A stretch of 64,000 nt of DNA from Candidatus Binatia bacterium (GTDB lineage: Bacteria > Desulfobacterota > Binatia > Bin18), in contig OX638322.1 in NCBI GenBank assembly GCA_951812575.1, forward strand, positions 2,107,925-2,171,924. The letters run 5' to 3'. Below the pieces are notes generated by a model, which saw nothing but the letters and a program-made list of their open reading frames with translations, was not told where the DNA came from and ran no database searches. Shown piece after piece: positions 24,763-32,125 of the stretch. Within the stretch, counting starts at the first letter, position 1. Every line of letters starts with the position of its first letter. Both the position numbers and the translations under genes were made by a program.

Positions 24763-25905
24763 CTAACTTCCCCCCGTATCCTGTCGCTGGCTGGCGAAGT
24801 ACGCGTTTACCGACCGGAGCAATTCGGGCCGGTCGCCTTGGAAGGGGGAGCGGCCTAAACGTTCGGCGACATGGGCCGCCACGTAGCTGGCAAAGAGGTG
24901 GTAGAGCAGCGGCGAAAATTCCTCACGCACCTCGCCCTGGACGGGTAACACCATGTGAGCGTGGCGGGTGACCTCGGTATCGTCCTTGTGCGTCACGGCA
25001 ATGACCCGTCGGCCCAATCCACGCGCCGTTGCTGCCACGCTCTCCGCCCGCCAATGCGAACGGCCCGGTGGGGCGATCACAAAAACAGGCATATCGATCG
25101 GGTAGGCAAAGCGTTCCACATGCCACCACTCTTCCAAGTCCTGCCCTATCGCAAAAACACCCGCGGCTTCAACCAGCTTTGCCGCGCTGTAGAGGGCGGT
25201 GCCATAACTCGGCCCACTGCCCAGCATGACCACAATGGGGCTGTCTCCAATTATTTCCGCCACCTCCCGACAGCGTCCCTGAATAGCCTCAGTGGTGGCG
25301 TCCACAACATCAGCGAGATCGACCAGTTCTTGGCGTAGTGCGTTTGCTGCTTCTGGAGCATGTATGTCCTGCGTTTCACCTAATTGAATCGCAACTAACA
25401 GCATTCCCAGCAGACTGGCTTGATAGGTACGAATTCCTGGGGAGCGTTCTTTCTGGGGCAGTTCGACCACGACGGTACGGTCCGCCACCTGCGTCACTGC
25501 GCTGTTGGGCGTTCCGGTTAAGGCTACGGTGAGCGCACCGTACTCCTTAGCACGTTCAATCGCTTGCACGACGCGCTCGGTACCGCCTGAGGCCGAGGTG
25601 GCAATCACCAGGGTCTGATGTGGCGCAGCAGGGTGCATCCAGGCTGCGCCATAGTCCAGGAAACGTTGCGCGCTCAGCGGTTCGCAGTCCACGCCAGCAA
25701 TAGCCTCAAAGGCCATTTCAGCGGCGCACGAGGCGTGGTAGGAGTCCCCGTCTCCAGTGAGGTAGACTTTTTTCAGCGCCTTCCATTCCGATGGCGTGAG
25801 GATCGCCCGCACCTGCTGCTCAAACGGGCGGGTCAACCGTCGTAAATCGCCGGCTAAACCTGCAACCTGCCTGAACATCACCTCCGGTTTGAGTGGCTCC
25901 ATCAT
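24763..25905 (-). CDS. Double SIS-domain protein (sugar-phosphate isomerase/deaminase-like)
   Basis: 380 aa related to the isomerase half of GlmS and to FrlB/AgaS-type proteins. Two SIS domains are visible: YLTGDGDSYHASCAAEMAFE ... VIATSASGGTERVVQAIERAKE (first) and VMLGSGPSYGTALYSAAKLVE ... VFVIAPPGRSHWRAESVAAT (second). The C-terminal HLFASYVAAHVAERLGRSPF with the RPELLRSVN tail is typical. It begins one base after the BtpA gene, so the two are co-translated. A partial second copy of its 3' end lies beyond the adjacent toxin-antitoxin pair. Substrate unknown. Confidence 0.85.
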   Translation of the reverse strand: MMEPLKPEVMFRQVAGLAGDLRRLTRPFEQQVRAILTPSEWKALKKVYLTGDGDSYHASCAAEMAFEAIAGVDCEPLSAQRFLDYGAAWMHPAAPHQTLVIATSASGGTERVVQAIERAKEYGALTVALTGTPNSAVTQVADRTVVVELPQKERSPGIRTYQASLLGMLLVAIQLGETQDIHAPEAANALRQELVDLADVVDATTEAIQGRCREVAEIIGDSPIVVMLGSGPSYGTALYSAAKLVEAAGVFAIGQDLEEWWHVERFAYPIDMPVFVIAPPGRSHWRAESVAATARGLGRRVIAVTHKDDTEVTRHAHMVLPVQGEVREEFSPLLYHLFASYVAAHVAERLGRSPFQGDRPELLRSVNAYFASQRQDTGGS

Positions 25906-25906
25906 T

Positions 25907-26719
25907 CTATCCCTTTCCTTCCAGTCCTCGCACGATGTCTACATAGGTCTTCACCCGCTCGACATCAATTTGTCCGCCCCAGCCACCGCGTTCCAGGCAG
26001 GTGCCGACAAACGCTCCGTCCGCCGCGGCCAGCAACCGCGCCGCGTTATCGTGGTTGGTGTAGCCCGCCAAAATGATGGGCAGGCCCGGCACAGCTTTCC
26101 GTACCGAGGCAATCATCTCCAGCGTTCTGTTTTCGTCGGGAGCGCCCAACGACACCGCGTCCGCCCCGACATATTTCGCGCTCCGGGCGATCTCCGCGGT
26201 CGGCTTAGACTCGCCAAACCATTTGAACTGCATGGAGTCAACCTCGGCAATGACCTTGACATCCCAGGCATCAATCTTTTTGCGATACTCCATCACGCCG
26301 AGCGGGTTGGCTTCGACCATGCCATGTGCGGTCAGCGTCGTACCCACCACCGCACCAGCCCGGATAAAACTTCCTCCCGCCACCTTTGCCACCGCCAACG
26401 AGGCTTTGAGCGCATTCCGCATCAATTGCACCCCGACCTGGAACTCTGCGCCCGTAGCCTGGACAATGGCATGCACAATCAAGCCCATGGCGGTCGTACG
26501 CGCCGGGTCGGATTCGTCTTTCGCGCTATAAATGCGATCGACGGTCTGTACCAGACATCCGTCCGCCCCGCCGTGGTAGAGCGCGCGGGCCGATTCAACC
26601 GCAGTCTCAAGGGTCTGGCTGAAACTGCCGTCCTGGTAAAACAAGGTGCCGGGCAGCGGTTGCAGATGAATCATGCCCAACACGGCTTTGCGTTTGCCAA
26701 GAGTTACGAAATCTCGCAT
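25907..26719 (-). CDS. BtpA/SgcQ-family TIM-barrel protein
   Basis: 270 aa. The opening RKAVLGMIHLQPLPGTLFYQ and later ESARALYHGGADGCLVQTVD, QVGVQLMRNALKASLAVAKV and GAVVGTTLTAHGMVEANP define the BtpA family, named for a photosystem I assembly factor but mostly found with sugar-metabolism genes. Pairing with a SIS protein in one operon suggests a carbohydrate-phosphate pathway rather than photosynthesis. An AGGACTGACC-like weak site precedes the ATG. The tight junction with the SIS gene implies coupling. Confidence 0.85.
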   Translation of the reverse strand: MRDFVTLGKRKAVLGMIHLQPLPGTLFYQDGSFSQTLETAVESARALYHGGADGCLVQTVDRIYSAKDESDPARTTAMGLIVHAIVQATGAEFQVGVQLMRNALKASLAVAKVAGGSFIRAGAVVGTTLTAHGMVEANPLGVMEYRKKIDAWDVKVIAEVDSMQFKWFGESKPTAEIARSAKYVGADAVSLGAPDENRTLEMIASVRKAVPGLPIILAGYTNHDNAARLLAAADGAFVGTCLERGGWGGQIDVERVKTYVDIVRGLEGKG

Positions 26720-26893
26720 GGTCAGTCCTCCCCGCTCTCTATTCCGAATACGCGCCCCGCGGCGCGTGGCTCCAACTGTGGAATGCTTATCATGCCGCTG
26801 TCAAGCCACGCCTGCCTATGCCGCCTCTGGACAATCCGCCGTTGGGCGCTATGTATGGGCCTCAACAGTGCAAAAGGAGGAAAGGAGGTTCCT

Positions 26894-27295
26894 ATGGGGT
26901 TCGAGACGCTTAACGCCTGGCTCGACGCCTACGGCAAGGCCTGGGAGAATCAGGACCCGGATGCCGCGGCAGCACTCTTCTCCGAGGACGGGACCTACGT
27001 CTGGGGTCCGTTCGCCGAGCCGCTCAAAGGTCAGCCGGCGATCCGACGTGCCTGGGCGACTGCTACCCAGGGGAACCAGACCGGGATTGCGTTTGGTTAC
27101 GAACCCCTGGCGATGACCGGAGACGGGCGGTACGTCGCGCGCTGGTGGTCATCGATGGAATCCGTACAGACGGGCCAATCCGTCAGAATGGAAGGGATCT
27201 TTCTGATCACATTGACTGAGAGTGGCCAGTGTCGAGTATTCCGGGAGTGGTGGAACGAAGACCCGCCCGCAACCGGAGCTTCGGAGTTCGAGTAA
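26894..27295 (+). CDS. SnoaL-like/NTF2-fold protein
   Basis: 134 aa with a perfect AAAGGAGG site. The family opening (LNAWLDAYGKAWENQDPDAA, then LFSEDGTYVWGPF) belongs to the nuclear transport factor 2-like superfamily; the RVFREWWNEDP end is common in this group. The pocket could bind a small hydrophobic compound. An in-frame reading back to 25796 exists but lies antisense to the BtpA gene and is not real. Confidence 0.82.
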   Translation: MGFETLNAWLDAYGKAWENQDPDAAAALFSEDGTYVWGPFAEPLKGQPAIRRAWATATQGNQTGIAFGYEPLAMTGDGRYVARWWSSMESVQTGQSVRMEGIFLITLTESGQCRVFREWWNEDPPATGASEFE

Positions 27296-27382
27296 CTCCT
27301 GGCCGACCGGTGTAGAGAGTGCCGGGCAGGCGTGACAAAACGGAACATCCGACTTTTCTAAGACAGGCGAGGAGGTTCGAGC

Positions 27383-28165
27383 ATGAGCACCACGAGGACT
27401 TGGATTGATCTCAACAGCGATGTGGGTGAATCCTTTGGGAACTATGTGCTGGGACGGCCTGAGGAGGTGATGCAGGGGATTAGTCACGCCAATATCGCGT
27501 GTGGCTTTCACGCCGGTGATCCAAGCTGGGTCCGTCGCTCTGTCGAGAGTGCCAAGAAGTACGGGGTGACAGTCGGGGGCCATCCGGGCTTTCCCGATAT
27601 GCTGGGTTTCGGCCGGAGACTCATGCACCTCACTCCCCAAGAGGGCAAGGATTATGTTGTGTATCAACTTGGGGCGCTGAAAGCCTTTGCCGACGCCGCA
27701 GGATTGCGGCTTGAGGCGGCCAAGCCGCATAGTGCGTTTTACGTGTGGGCGCAGCTCAGCGAGGAGAATACCCGAGCGATGCTTGAGGGGTTTCAGGCGG
27801 TGAACCCGGACATCGTGGCCTACCTGCCAGCGCTGCCGCGCTATCCCGTACTGGAAGTCGCCGAGCAACTGAGGATGCGGGTCGTCAAAGAATTCTACCC
27901 AGGGTTAGGATACAAAGATGACGGAGACCTGACGTACGGGCACGGCGAGGACAGTGTGGAAGAAGCGGTACGACTCGTTATGAGAGTTGTCACCGAGGGG
28001 AAGGTCACGACCACGGGTGGCAAAGACCTCACGCTTGATGCAGAGAGCATTGCCATATCGGGCGAGTTGATGCAGGCTCCGGAGATACTCCAGGCACTTC
28101 GAGAGGCCCTGACCCGTGAGGGAGTGACAATTCGCAGTGCGCTTCACGCTGCGAACGGCCGGTAA
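27383..28165 (+). CDS. LamB/YcsF family protein (PxpA-like)
   Basis: 260 aa. Family motifs: WIDLNSDVGESFG at the start (usually DLNcDlGEgfG), NIACGFHAGDP, GHPGFPDMLGFGRR, and near the end TYGHGEDSVEEAVRL. PxpA is one of three subunits of bacterial 5-oxoprolinase, but pxpB and pxpC do not adjoin. The motif normally reading KPHGALYN is AKPHSAFYVW here. It may therefore act on another lactam or carboxylated compound. AGGAGG lies upstream of the ATG. Confidence 0.82.
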   Translation: MSTTRTWIDLNSDVGESFGNYVLGRPEEVMQGISHANIACGFHAGDPSWVRRSVESAKKYGVTVGGHPGFPDMLGFGRRLMHLTPQEGKDYVVYQLGALKAFADAAGLRLEAAKPHSAFYVWAQLSEENTRAMLEGFQAVNPDIVAYLPALPRYPVLEVAEQLRMRVVKEFYPGLGYKDDGDLTYGHGEDSVEEAVRLVMRVVTEGKVTTTGGKDLTLDAESIAISGELMQAPEILQALREALTREGVTIRSALHAANGR

Positions 28166-28171
28166 TAGGGT

Positions 28172-28184
28172 CGAGCGTAATCCG
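28172..28184. repeat. Half copy of the GGATTACGC repeat
   Basis: GCGTAATCCGACA, one arm of the element at 23010 and 24163, sits in the 30-base gap between the convergent PxpA-like gene and the soxXA gene. Confidence 0.4.
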
Positions 28185-28195
28185 ACACCGTGCCT

Positions 28196-29527
28196 TCACC
28201 GTCGCACTCCTGGGGTTTCTACCGGCAAGCCGCGGCCGCGCCAGGCTAGATACAATTCGAGATTCACGTAATCGTTAGCCCCGTGGGCCAGGGGTTGAGC
28301 ACGGATCGCGGTGTTGCACCAGGCAAACATGCGGTGCGTCGATCCCAGCGTTTGCCAGCTTAGCCGATAGACGGGGAAGCCGTTGGTCTGTCCCTGGCTG
28401 ACGACCTCACCCCGCAGGCGTTGTCCGGCATACTCGTCGTGGCAATGGCTGCACGCCAGGTCGAGTTGGCCGCGGCGGCGCATAAAGAACGCTTTGCCCG
28501 CCTCGAAAAACGGTGCGGCCGGTCCCTCGATGTCCACACTCAGCGGCATCCCGCGTGACTGAAAACTTACAAAGGCGCTGAGCGCCAACAAGGGTTCGGA
28601 TTCATACGGATAGGCTTCGGCCTGGAGCCGTTCTGTGCGACAGCGGTTGATCCGTTGTTCCAGATTGATGAGTTTTTCCGTACGCGGATCGAATTGCGGA
28701 TAACGGGTACGCACCCCGCGCATGCTGGTTGCCGCGTCTCCATGACAACCGGCACACGCCTGTTGGCTGTCTCCTTGAGTCCGGTCCCATAACTCGCGGC
28801 CGCGTTCGATCCATAACATCCCCGGATTGCCAAACGTATCATCCTGTAACTGTCGGTGTTCCTCCGACAGATAGGTATAACCGGAGCGACGGCCTTCGAC
28901 GCTGTATGAGGAAGTCTCGTGCTGCGGACTGCTTGGAATTTGGAGAGACTTTGCAGCCTGTGGAGCTCCCTTACGAAGAGTCAAGAGATAGGCCACAACA
29001 TCTTCGATTTCCTGCGCGGTGAGGATCGGCTTGCCCTGGTAGGTTTCGAGTACGGAGTGTAGACCCGCCACCGTATGATACGCCGGCATGATGGAGTGGG
29101 GATTTAGCGTTTTGGGGTCCAGCAATCGGAGCCGCAACTCAGCGGCGGTATAGCGATTCCCAATATTGTCTAAAGGTAGTCCTACCGTACCGTGGAAGCG
29201 ACGTTCGGGCAGTGGTAGGGCATGACACACCACACAATCGCCGCGCTCTCGGTCGAGCACAATGCGCCGTCCCCGCTCCACGTTGCCGGGCTGGTCGGTC
29301 AACGGGGTGGGAATCCCTTCGTTCAGAATCCGGTTGCCGGCCGGCTGCCTATCGGCCTGAGAGGCATACAGGAGAGCGCTGCATACGAAGATTCCACCGA
29401 GGACACTCGTCAGGAGTGTCCTCCACAATGTCTGGCGACCGCCACGAGTGCGGCCTTCGGGCGCTCGGCCATTCCTGTTTTCTCCCTCGCCCGTTGGCGG
29501 GAGAGGGTCGGGGTGAGGGTGGTTCAC
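28196..29527 (-). CDS. soxXA: Fused SoxX-SoxA cytochrome c (thiosulfate oxidation)
   Basis: 443 aa carrying both halves of the SoxAX cytochrome, which oxidatively couples thiosulfate or sulfide to SoxY in the periplasm. Residues about 80-185 are SoxX: haem motif CVVCH at 98-102 and distal Met in IMPAYH (Met148). From about 230 onwards is SoxA: haem motifs CAGCH (258-262) and CSHCH (359-363) plus the conserved Cys404 (FAWCNTAIRAQP) that ligates the active haem. A membrane/signal helix is at 35-55. The first 25 residues (HPDPLPPTGEGE) are encoded by a REP repeat; a TTG at 29428 just before the signal helix is a likelier start. Confidence 0.9.
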   Translation of the reverse strand: MNHPHPDPLPPTGEGENRNGRAPEGRTRGGRQTLWRTLLTSVLGGIFVCSALLYASQADRQPAGNRILNEGIPTPLTDQPGNVERGRRIVLDRERGDCVVCHALPLPERRFHGTVGLPLDNIGNRYTAAELRLRLLDPKTLNPHSIMPAYHTVAGLHSVLETYQGKPILTAQEIEDVVAYLLTLRKGAPQAAKSLQIPSSPQHETSSYSVEGRRSGYTYLSEEHRQLQDDTFGNPGMLWIERGRELWDRTQGDSQQACAGCHGDAATSMRGVRTRYPQFDPRTEKLINLEQRINRCRTERLQAEAYPYESEPLLALSAFVSFQSRGMPLSVDIEGPAAPFFEAGKAFFMRRRGQLDLACSHCHDEYAGQRLRGEVVSQGQTNGFPVYRLSWQTLGSTHRMFAWCNTAIRAQPLAHGANDYVNLELYLAWRGRGLPVETPGVRR

Positions 29528-29582
29528 GGTGTACGTACCGACTCCGACACCCTCACCCTAGCCCTCTCCCTGAGGGAGAGGG
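29482..29582. repeat. Two CCCTCTCCC-type REP palindromes
   Basis: Copy one is at 29482-29520 (CTCCCTCGCC ... GGCGGGAGAGGG then GGGTGAGGG). Copy two is at 29562-29582, a perfect CCCTCTCCCT-G-AGGGAGAGGG hairpin. Both lie in or next to the 29528-29635 gap, and copy one supplies the formal N-terminus of the soxXA frame. A third copy is at 47947-47967. Confidence 0.75.
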
Positions 29583-29635
29583 AACTGGCGTCTATAGAGC
29601 GTCTCATGTTGAAGTGTATGGTGTGAGACCATTTT

Positions 29636-30913
29636 TTACCCAAACGTATCGGCGGTAATATTGGTGTACCACGAGCGGGCGTAGGTCGCTTCGAGCGCGC
29701 GGGTTGCCTCCGGCGCGTCTAGCGGACTCGTGCCGCTTGACCCTGGGACCACCTGAATCGTGTCGTTTTCAACGGAATACACAGCACTAATAGAGATGCC
29801 GTAGTCAGGCGCAACCAGGCTGTAGCAGGTATTCATCAATACCGGCCGTGCAACCGGCTCGCCCCGGAGCAGAGCCACAATGGCCGCGGCGCAGACCTTG
29901 GCCTGATTATTGGCGCTAAAGGCGGACTTGGGCATGGGGTTGGCGATAGCCGCGTCGCCAATAATATGAATGTTGGGGTGTACGCGGGATTCGAATGTGT
30001 TGCCGTGTACGGAGCACCAGCCCATACCTGCGTCGAGACCGTCCATCCGCGCAATCGCCGCCGCGCGCTGCGGTGCAACAATGTTAGCTACCGCGGGCTT
30101 ATATTCGTCAAACTCGGTGCGGACGATGCCGGTGCGTGTATCGACCTGGGTGACCCGCCCGCCCTGCGCGCCGGGTACCCATTCGAGCAGACCCGGATAC
30201 AGTCGTTCCCACGCGGCCAGAAACAGGCTGTCCTTGGTAAAGCTGTCCTTGGCGTCAAGCAATAAGACTTTTGATTTGGGCTTGTGGGTTTTGAGATAGT
30301 GGGCAATCAAGCTGGCCCGCTCATACGGTCCCGGCGGACAGCGGTAGGGCGTCTCCGGTGCGCTGATCACCACCAGCCCGCCGTCTTCCATAGCTTCCAG
30401 TTGGCGGCGCAGCAGCAGCGTTTGCGAACCGGCCTGCCAGGCGTGTGGGAACACCGTACTGGCTTCGGCGTCGTAACCTTCTATTGCGTCCCAGCGCAGT
30501 TCAACACCGGGAGATAAAACAAGTCTGTCATAGGATAAGGTACTACCATCACTGAGTGTGATTCTCTGTGCGGCTGGATCGAGCTCCTGTGCCTGGGCCT
30601 GGACAATCTGTACGCCATAGCCTTCCCGAAGCCTCTGGTAGGTATGGGTCAACGAGGCAAGCGGACGCAGACCGACCAGGGCCGCGTTGCTGAATGGACA
30701 GGTGACAAACTGAGGCTGCAGGGTCACCAGCGTGACCTCCAGGCTTGGGTCGGCCAGGCGTAAATACTTTGCGCAGGTCGCCCCGCCAAAGCCCCCGCCA
30801 ACGACGACGGCCCTGGCCTGGGTATTCGCCCGTGCTCTGCCGATCAGCGGACGGACAAAAGGCAGGCTTCCGGCCAGGCTGAAGAATTGACGGCGGGTGA
30901 GATATGGGGGCAT
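29636..30913 (-). CDS. soxF: Sulfide dehydrogenase flavoprotein (FccB/SoxF type)
   Basis: 425 aa FAD protein that oxidises sulfide and passes electrons to a cytochrome c. The twin-arginine signal TRRQFFSLAGSLPF is at 6-19, and the FAD fingerprint VVVGGGFGGATCAKYL at 36-51. Cys72 (TCPFSN) corresponds to the flavin-linking cysteine. Cys192 (RCPPGPYER) and Cys363 (NTCYSL) are the redox-active pair of flavocytochrome c. The C-terminal flavocytochrome sulfide-dehydrogenase domain is complete. The cytochrome partner gene lies 61 bases upstream. Confidence 0.92.
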   Translation of the reverse strand: MPPYLTRRQFFSLAGSLPFVRPLIGRARANTQARAVVVGGGFGGATCAKYLRLADPSLEVTLVTLQPQFVTCPFSNAALVGLRPLASLTHTYQRLREGYGVQIVQAQAQELDPAAQRITLSDGSTLSYDRLVLSPGVELRWDAIEGYDAEASTVFPHAWQAGSQTLLLRRQLEAMEDGGLVVISAPETPYRCPPGPYERASLIAHYLKTHKPKSKVLLLDAKDSFTKDSLFLAAWERLYPGLLEWVPGAQGGRVTQVDTRTGIVRTEFDEYKPAVANIVAPQRAAAIARMDGLDAGMGWCSVHGNTFESRVHPNIHIIGDAAIANPMPKSAFSANNQAKVCAAAIVALLRGEPVARPVLMNTCYSLVAPDYGISISAVYSVENDTIQVVPGSSGTSPLDAPEATRALEATYARSWYTNITADTFG

Positions 30914-30942
30914 CGGTCAAACGTCGCAGGTCAAGCGTCGAG

Positions 30943-30966
30943 GGGGCAACCACGGGGGGTTGCCCC
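30943..30966. repeat. GGGGCAACC hairpin repeat, copy 1
   Basis: GGGGGCAACC-ACGGG-GGTTGCCCC followed by TACATTGC lies between the flavoprotein and cytochrome genes. The same element with the same flank is at 47427-47449. It may attenuate or stabilise the operon transcript. Confidence 0.75.
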
Positions 30967-30974
30967 TACATTGC

Positions 30975-31307
30975 TCAACGTGCCTGCACTCTTGCAAAAT
31001 ACGCCACCACGGCCTCGACATCCGTCTCACTCAGCCCCTTGGCAATATAATTCATCACGGTCCCCTGACGCTCTTCGGTCCGAAATGCCTGCATGGCCGC
31101 CCTGAAGTCCTCGGGTGACAGACTGTCAAGCGCGGGAATGGCTCCTTGGCTCTGTCCGTCAGGACCATGACAGGCCGCGCACGCCTGAGCCCAGGTCGCG
31201 CCGCGTGACGGGATGGGGGCTGCGCTCGCTAGAGCAGGGGCTACCAACAGGCCTGCCAGCAGGACGAAGAGCTGTCGCGTATGGTGCAGGACAAGCGGCC
31301 GTTTCAT
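30975..31307 (-). CDS. Monohaem c-type cytochrome (SoxE/FccA-like)
   Basis: 110 aa from the ATG at 31307, which overlaps the soxZ stop by four bases (ATGA). A signal peptide spans about 1-29 (LFVLLAGLLVAPALASA). A single haem motif CAACH is at 43-47 with a probable distal Met85 (GTVMNYIA). The rest is a class I cytochrome (LSPEDFRAAMQAFR, LSETDVEAVVAYFARV). Being next to the flavoprotein, it is the likely electron acceptor. FccA of purple bacteria has two haems, so this is the short type. Confidence 0.87.
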   Translation of the reverse strand: MKRPLVLHHTRQLFVLLAGLLVAPALASAAPIPSRGATWAQACAACHGPDGQSQGAIPALDSLSPEDFRAAMQAFRTEERQGTVMNYIAKGLSETDVEAVVAYFARVQAR

Positions 31308-31627
31308 TCGCTGACCGTGAGCCCTACGCGCTCGGATGTCGTGGCTCCGGTGTCGTCTGTCCACATGCACTCCAACTCGCCCGACCCTTCCGCGGTGGTA
31401 AAAAACGAGAAATACGGATTGGCGGCAATGCCGGGAAAGAGCTCCGCGTGGAAAACCTCTGCCCCGTTATACACACATCGGACGGTATGCACGATGTTTT
31501 TGGGAATCTTCTGGCCCACGTTGTTATATCGGAAGCCCGTTTCCATGGGGTGACGGATGAGCAAACGCACCTCAAAGACCGCTCCGCGTTTGACAACCTC
31601 AGGGACTTTGATTCTCGCCTTGGCCAT
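31304..31627 (-). CDS. soxZ: Sulfur-carrier partner SoxZ
   Basis: 107 aa immunoglobulin-like protein that forms the SoxYZ heterodimer. AKARIKVPEVVKRGAVFEVR, LIRHPMETGFR and CMWTDDTGATTSERVGLTV match SoxZ closely. It has no signal peptide, as expected, since SoxZ is exported with SoxY. The gene starts 15 bases after soxY and its stop overlaps the cytochrome start. Confidence 0.93.
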   Translation of the reverse strand: MAKARIKVPEVVKRGAVFEVRLLIRHPMETGFRYNNVGQKIPKNIVHTVRCVYNGAEVFHAELFPGIAANPYFSFFTTAEGSGELECMWTDDTGATTSERVGLTVSE

Positions 31628-31642
31628 GTCGCATGGGTCCGG

Positions 31643-32125
31643 TCAGCTTCCCTCAACACAGGCCGCGGCCGTGACAACGACTTCCGCGCTTGCCATCCAG
31701 GCTGTGCCGTCGTTTATGACCGCAACCGCAACAACCTGCTGGGTGCCGGCCAGTCGAATCCGGGTGTGTACCTCGGCCCGTCCGGCTCGCGGTCCCAGCG
31801 AGAAGCGGGCAATAACCGGTCTGGGGTTCTTTTCCGAAAAAATATGAATCTGTCTTACATGGGCCTGTGGCGTCATCGGACTCTCGACCCGGACCCGCAG
31901 CCGGACGGAATGGCCACTTTCGGCCAGGGTCGGCAGAGTAAGCGTGACGCGGCCGACCTGGGGCATGACCCCTCCGGTCGCTTGGCGAATGAGCGGCGCG
32001 AGCTTCTCGGGAAGCGCGTCTGCCGAACGCGCCTTTCTGAGCGGCACGAGCAGGCCGCCCAGGCAGCCAAGCAGACCGACGAGCACGCGCCGCCGTGACA
32101 GGCGACTAGGCCGGGCGTAAATCAT
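31643..32125 (-). CDS. soxY: Sulfur-carrier protein SoxY with atypical C-terminus
   Basis: 160 aa. A twin-arginine-like signal (SRRRVLVGLLGCLGGLLVP) is followed by the SoxY domain (PLIRQATGGVMPQVGRVTLT, IHIFSEKNPRPVIARFSL, RIRLAGTQQVVAVAVINDG). SoxY normally ends in GGCGG, whose Cys carries the sulfur intermediates. Here the chain ends AAACVEGS: the Cys is present four residues from the end, but the Gly-rich arm is not. The start overlaps the stop of the molybdenum hydroxylase gene by 20 bases, tying both systems into one transcript. Confidence 0.88.
   Translation of the reverse strand: MIYARPSRLSRRRVLVGLLGCLGGLLVPLRKARSADALPEKLAPLIRQATGGVMPQVGRVTLTLPTLAESGHSVRLRVRVESPMTPQAHVRQIHIFSEKNPRPVIARFSLGPRAGRAEVHTRIRLAGTQQVVAVAVINDGTAWMASAEVVVTAAACVEGS

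Noticed and set aside
25796..26893. Long upstream extension of the SnoaL-like gene
   Set aside because: The extension is antisense to the BtpA gene, while a perfect AAAGGAGG site marks the start at 26894.
31115..32098. 327-codon plus-strand frame across soxZ and soxY
   Set aside because: Antisense to three short but well-supported genes that overlap in the normal way.
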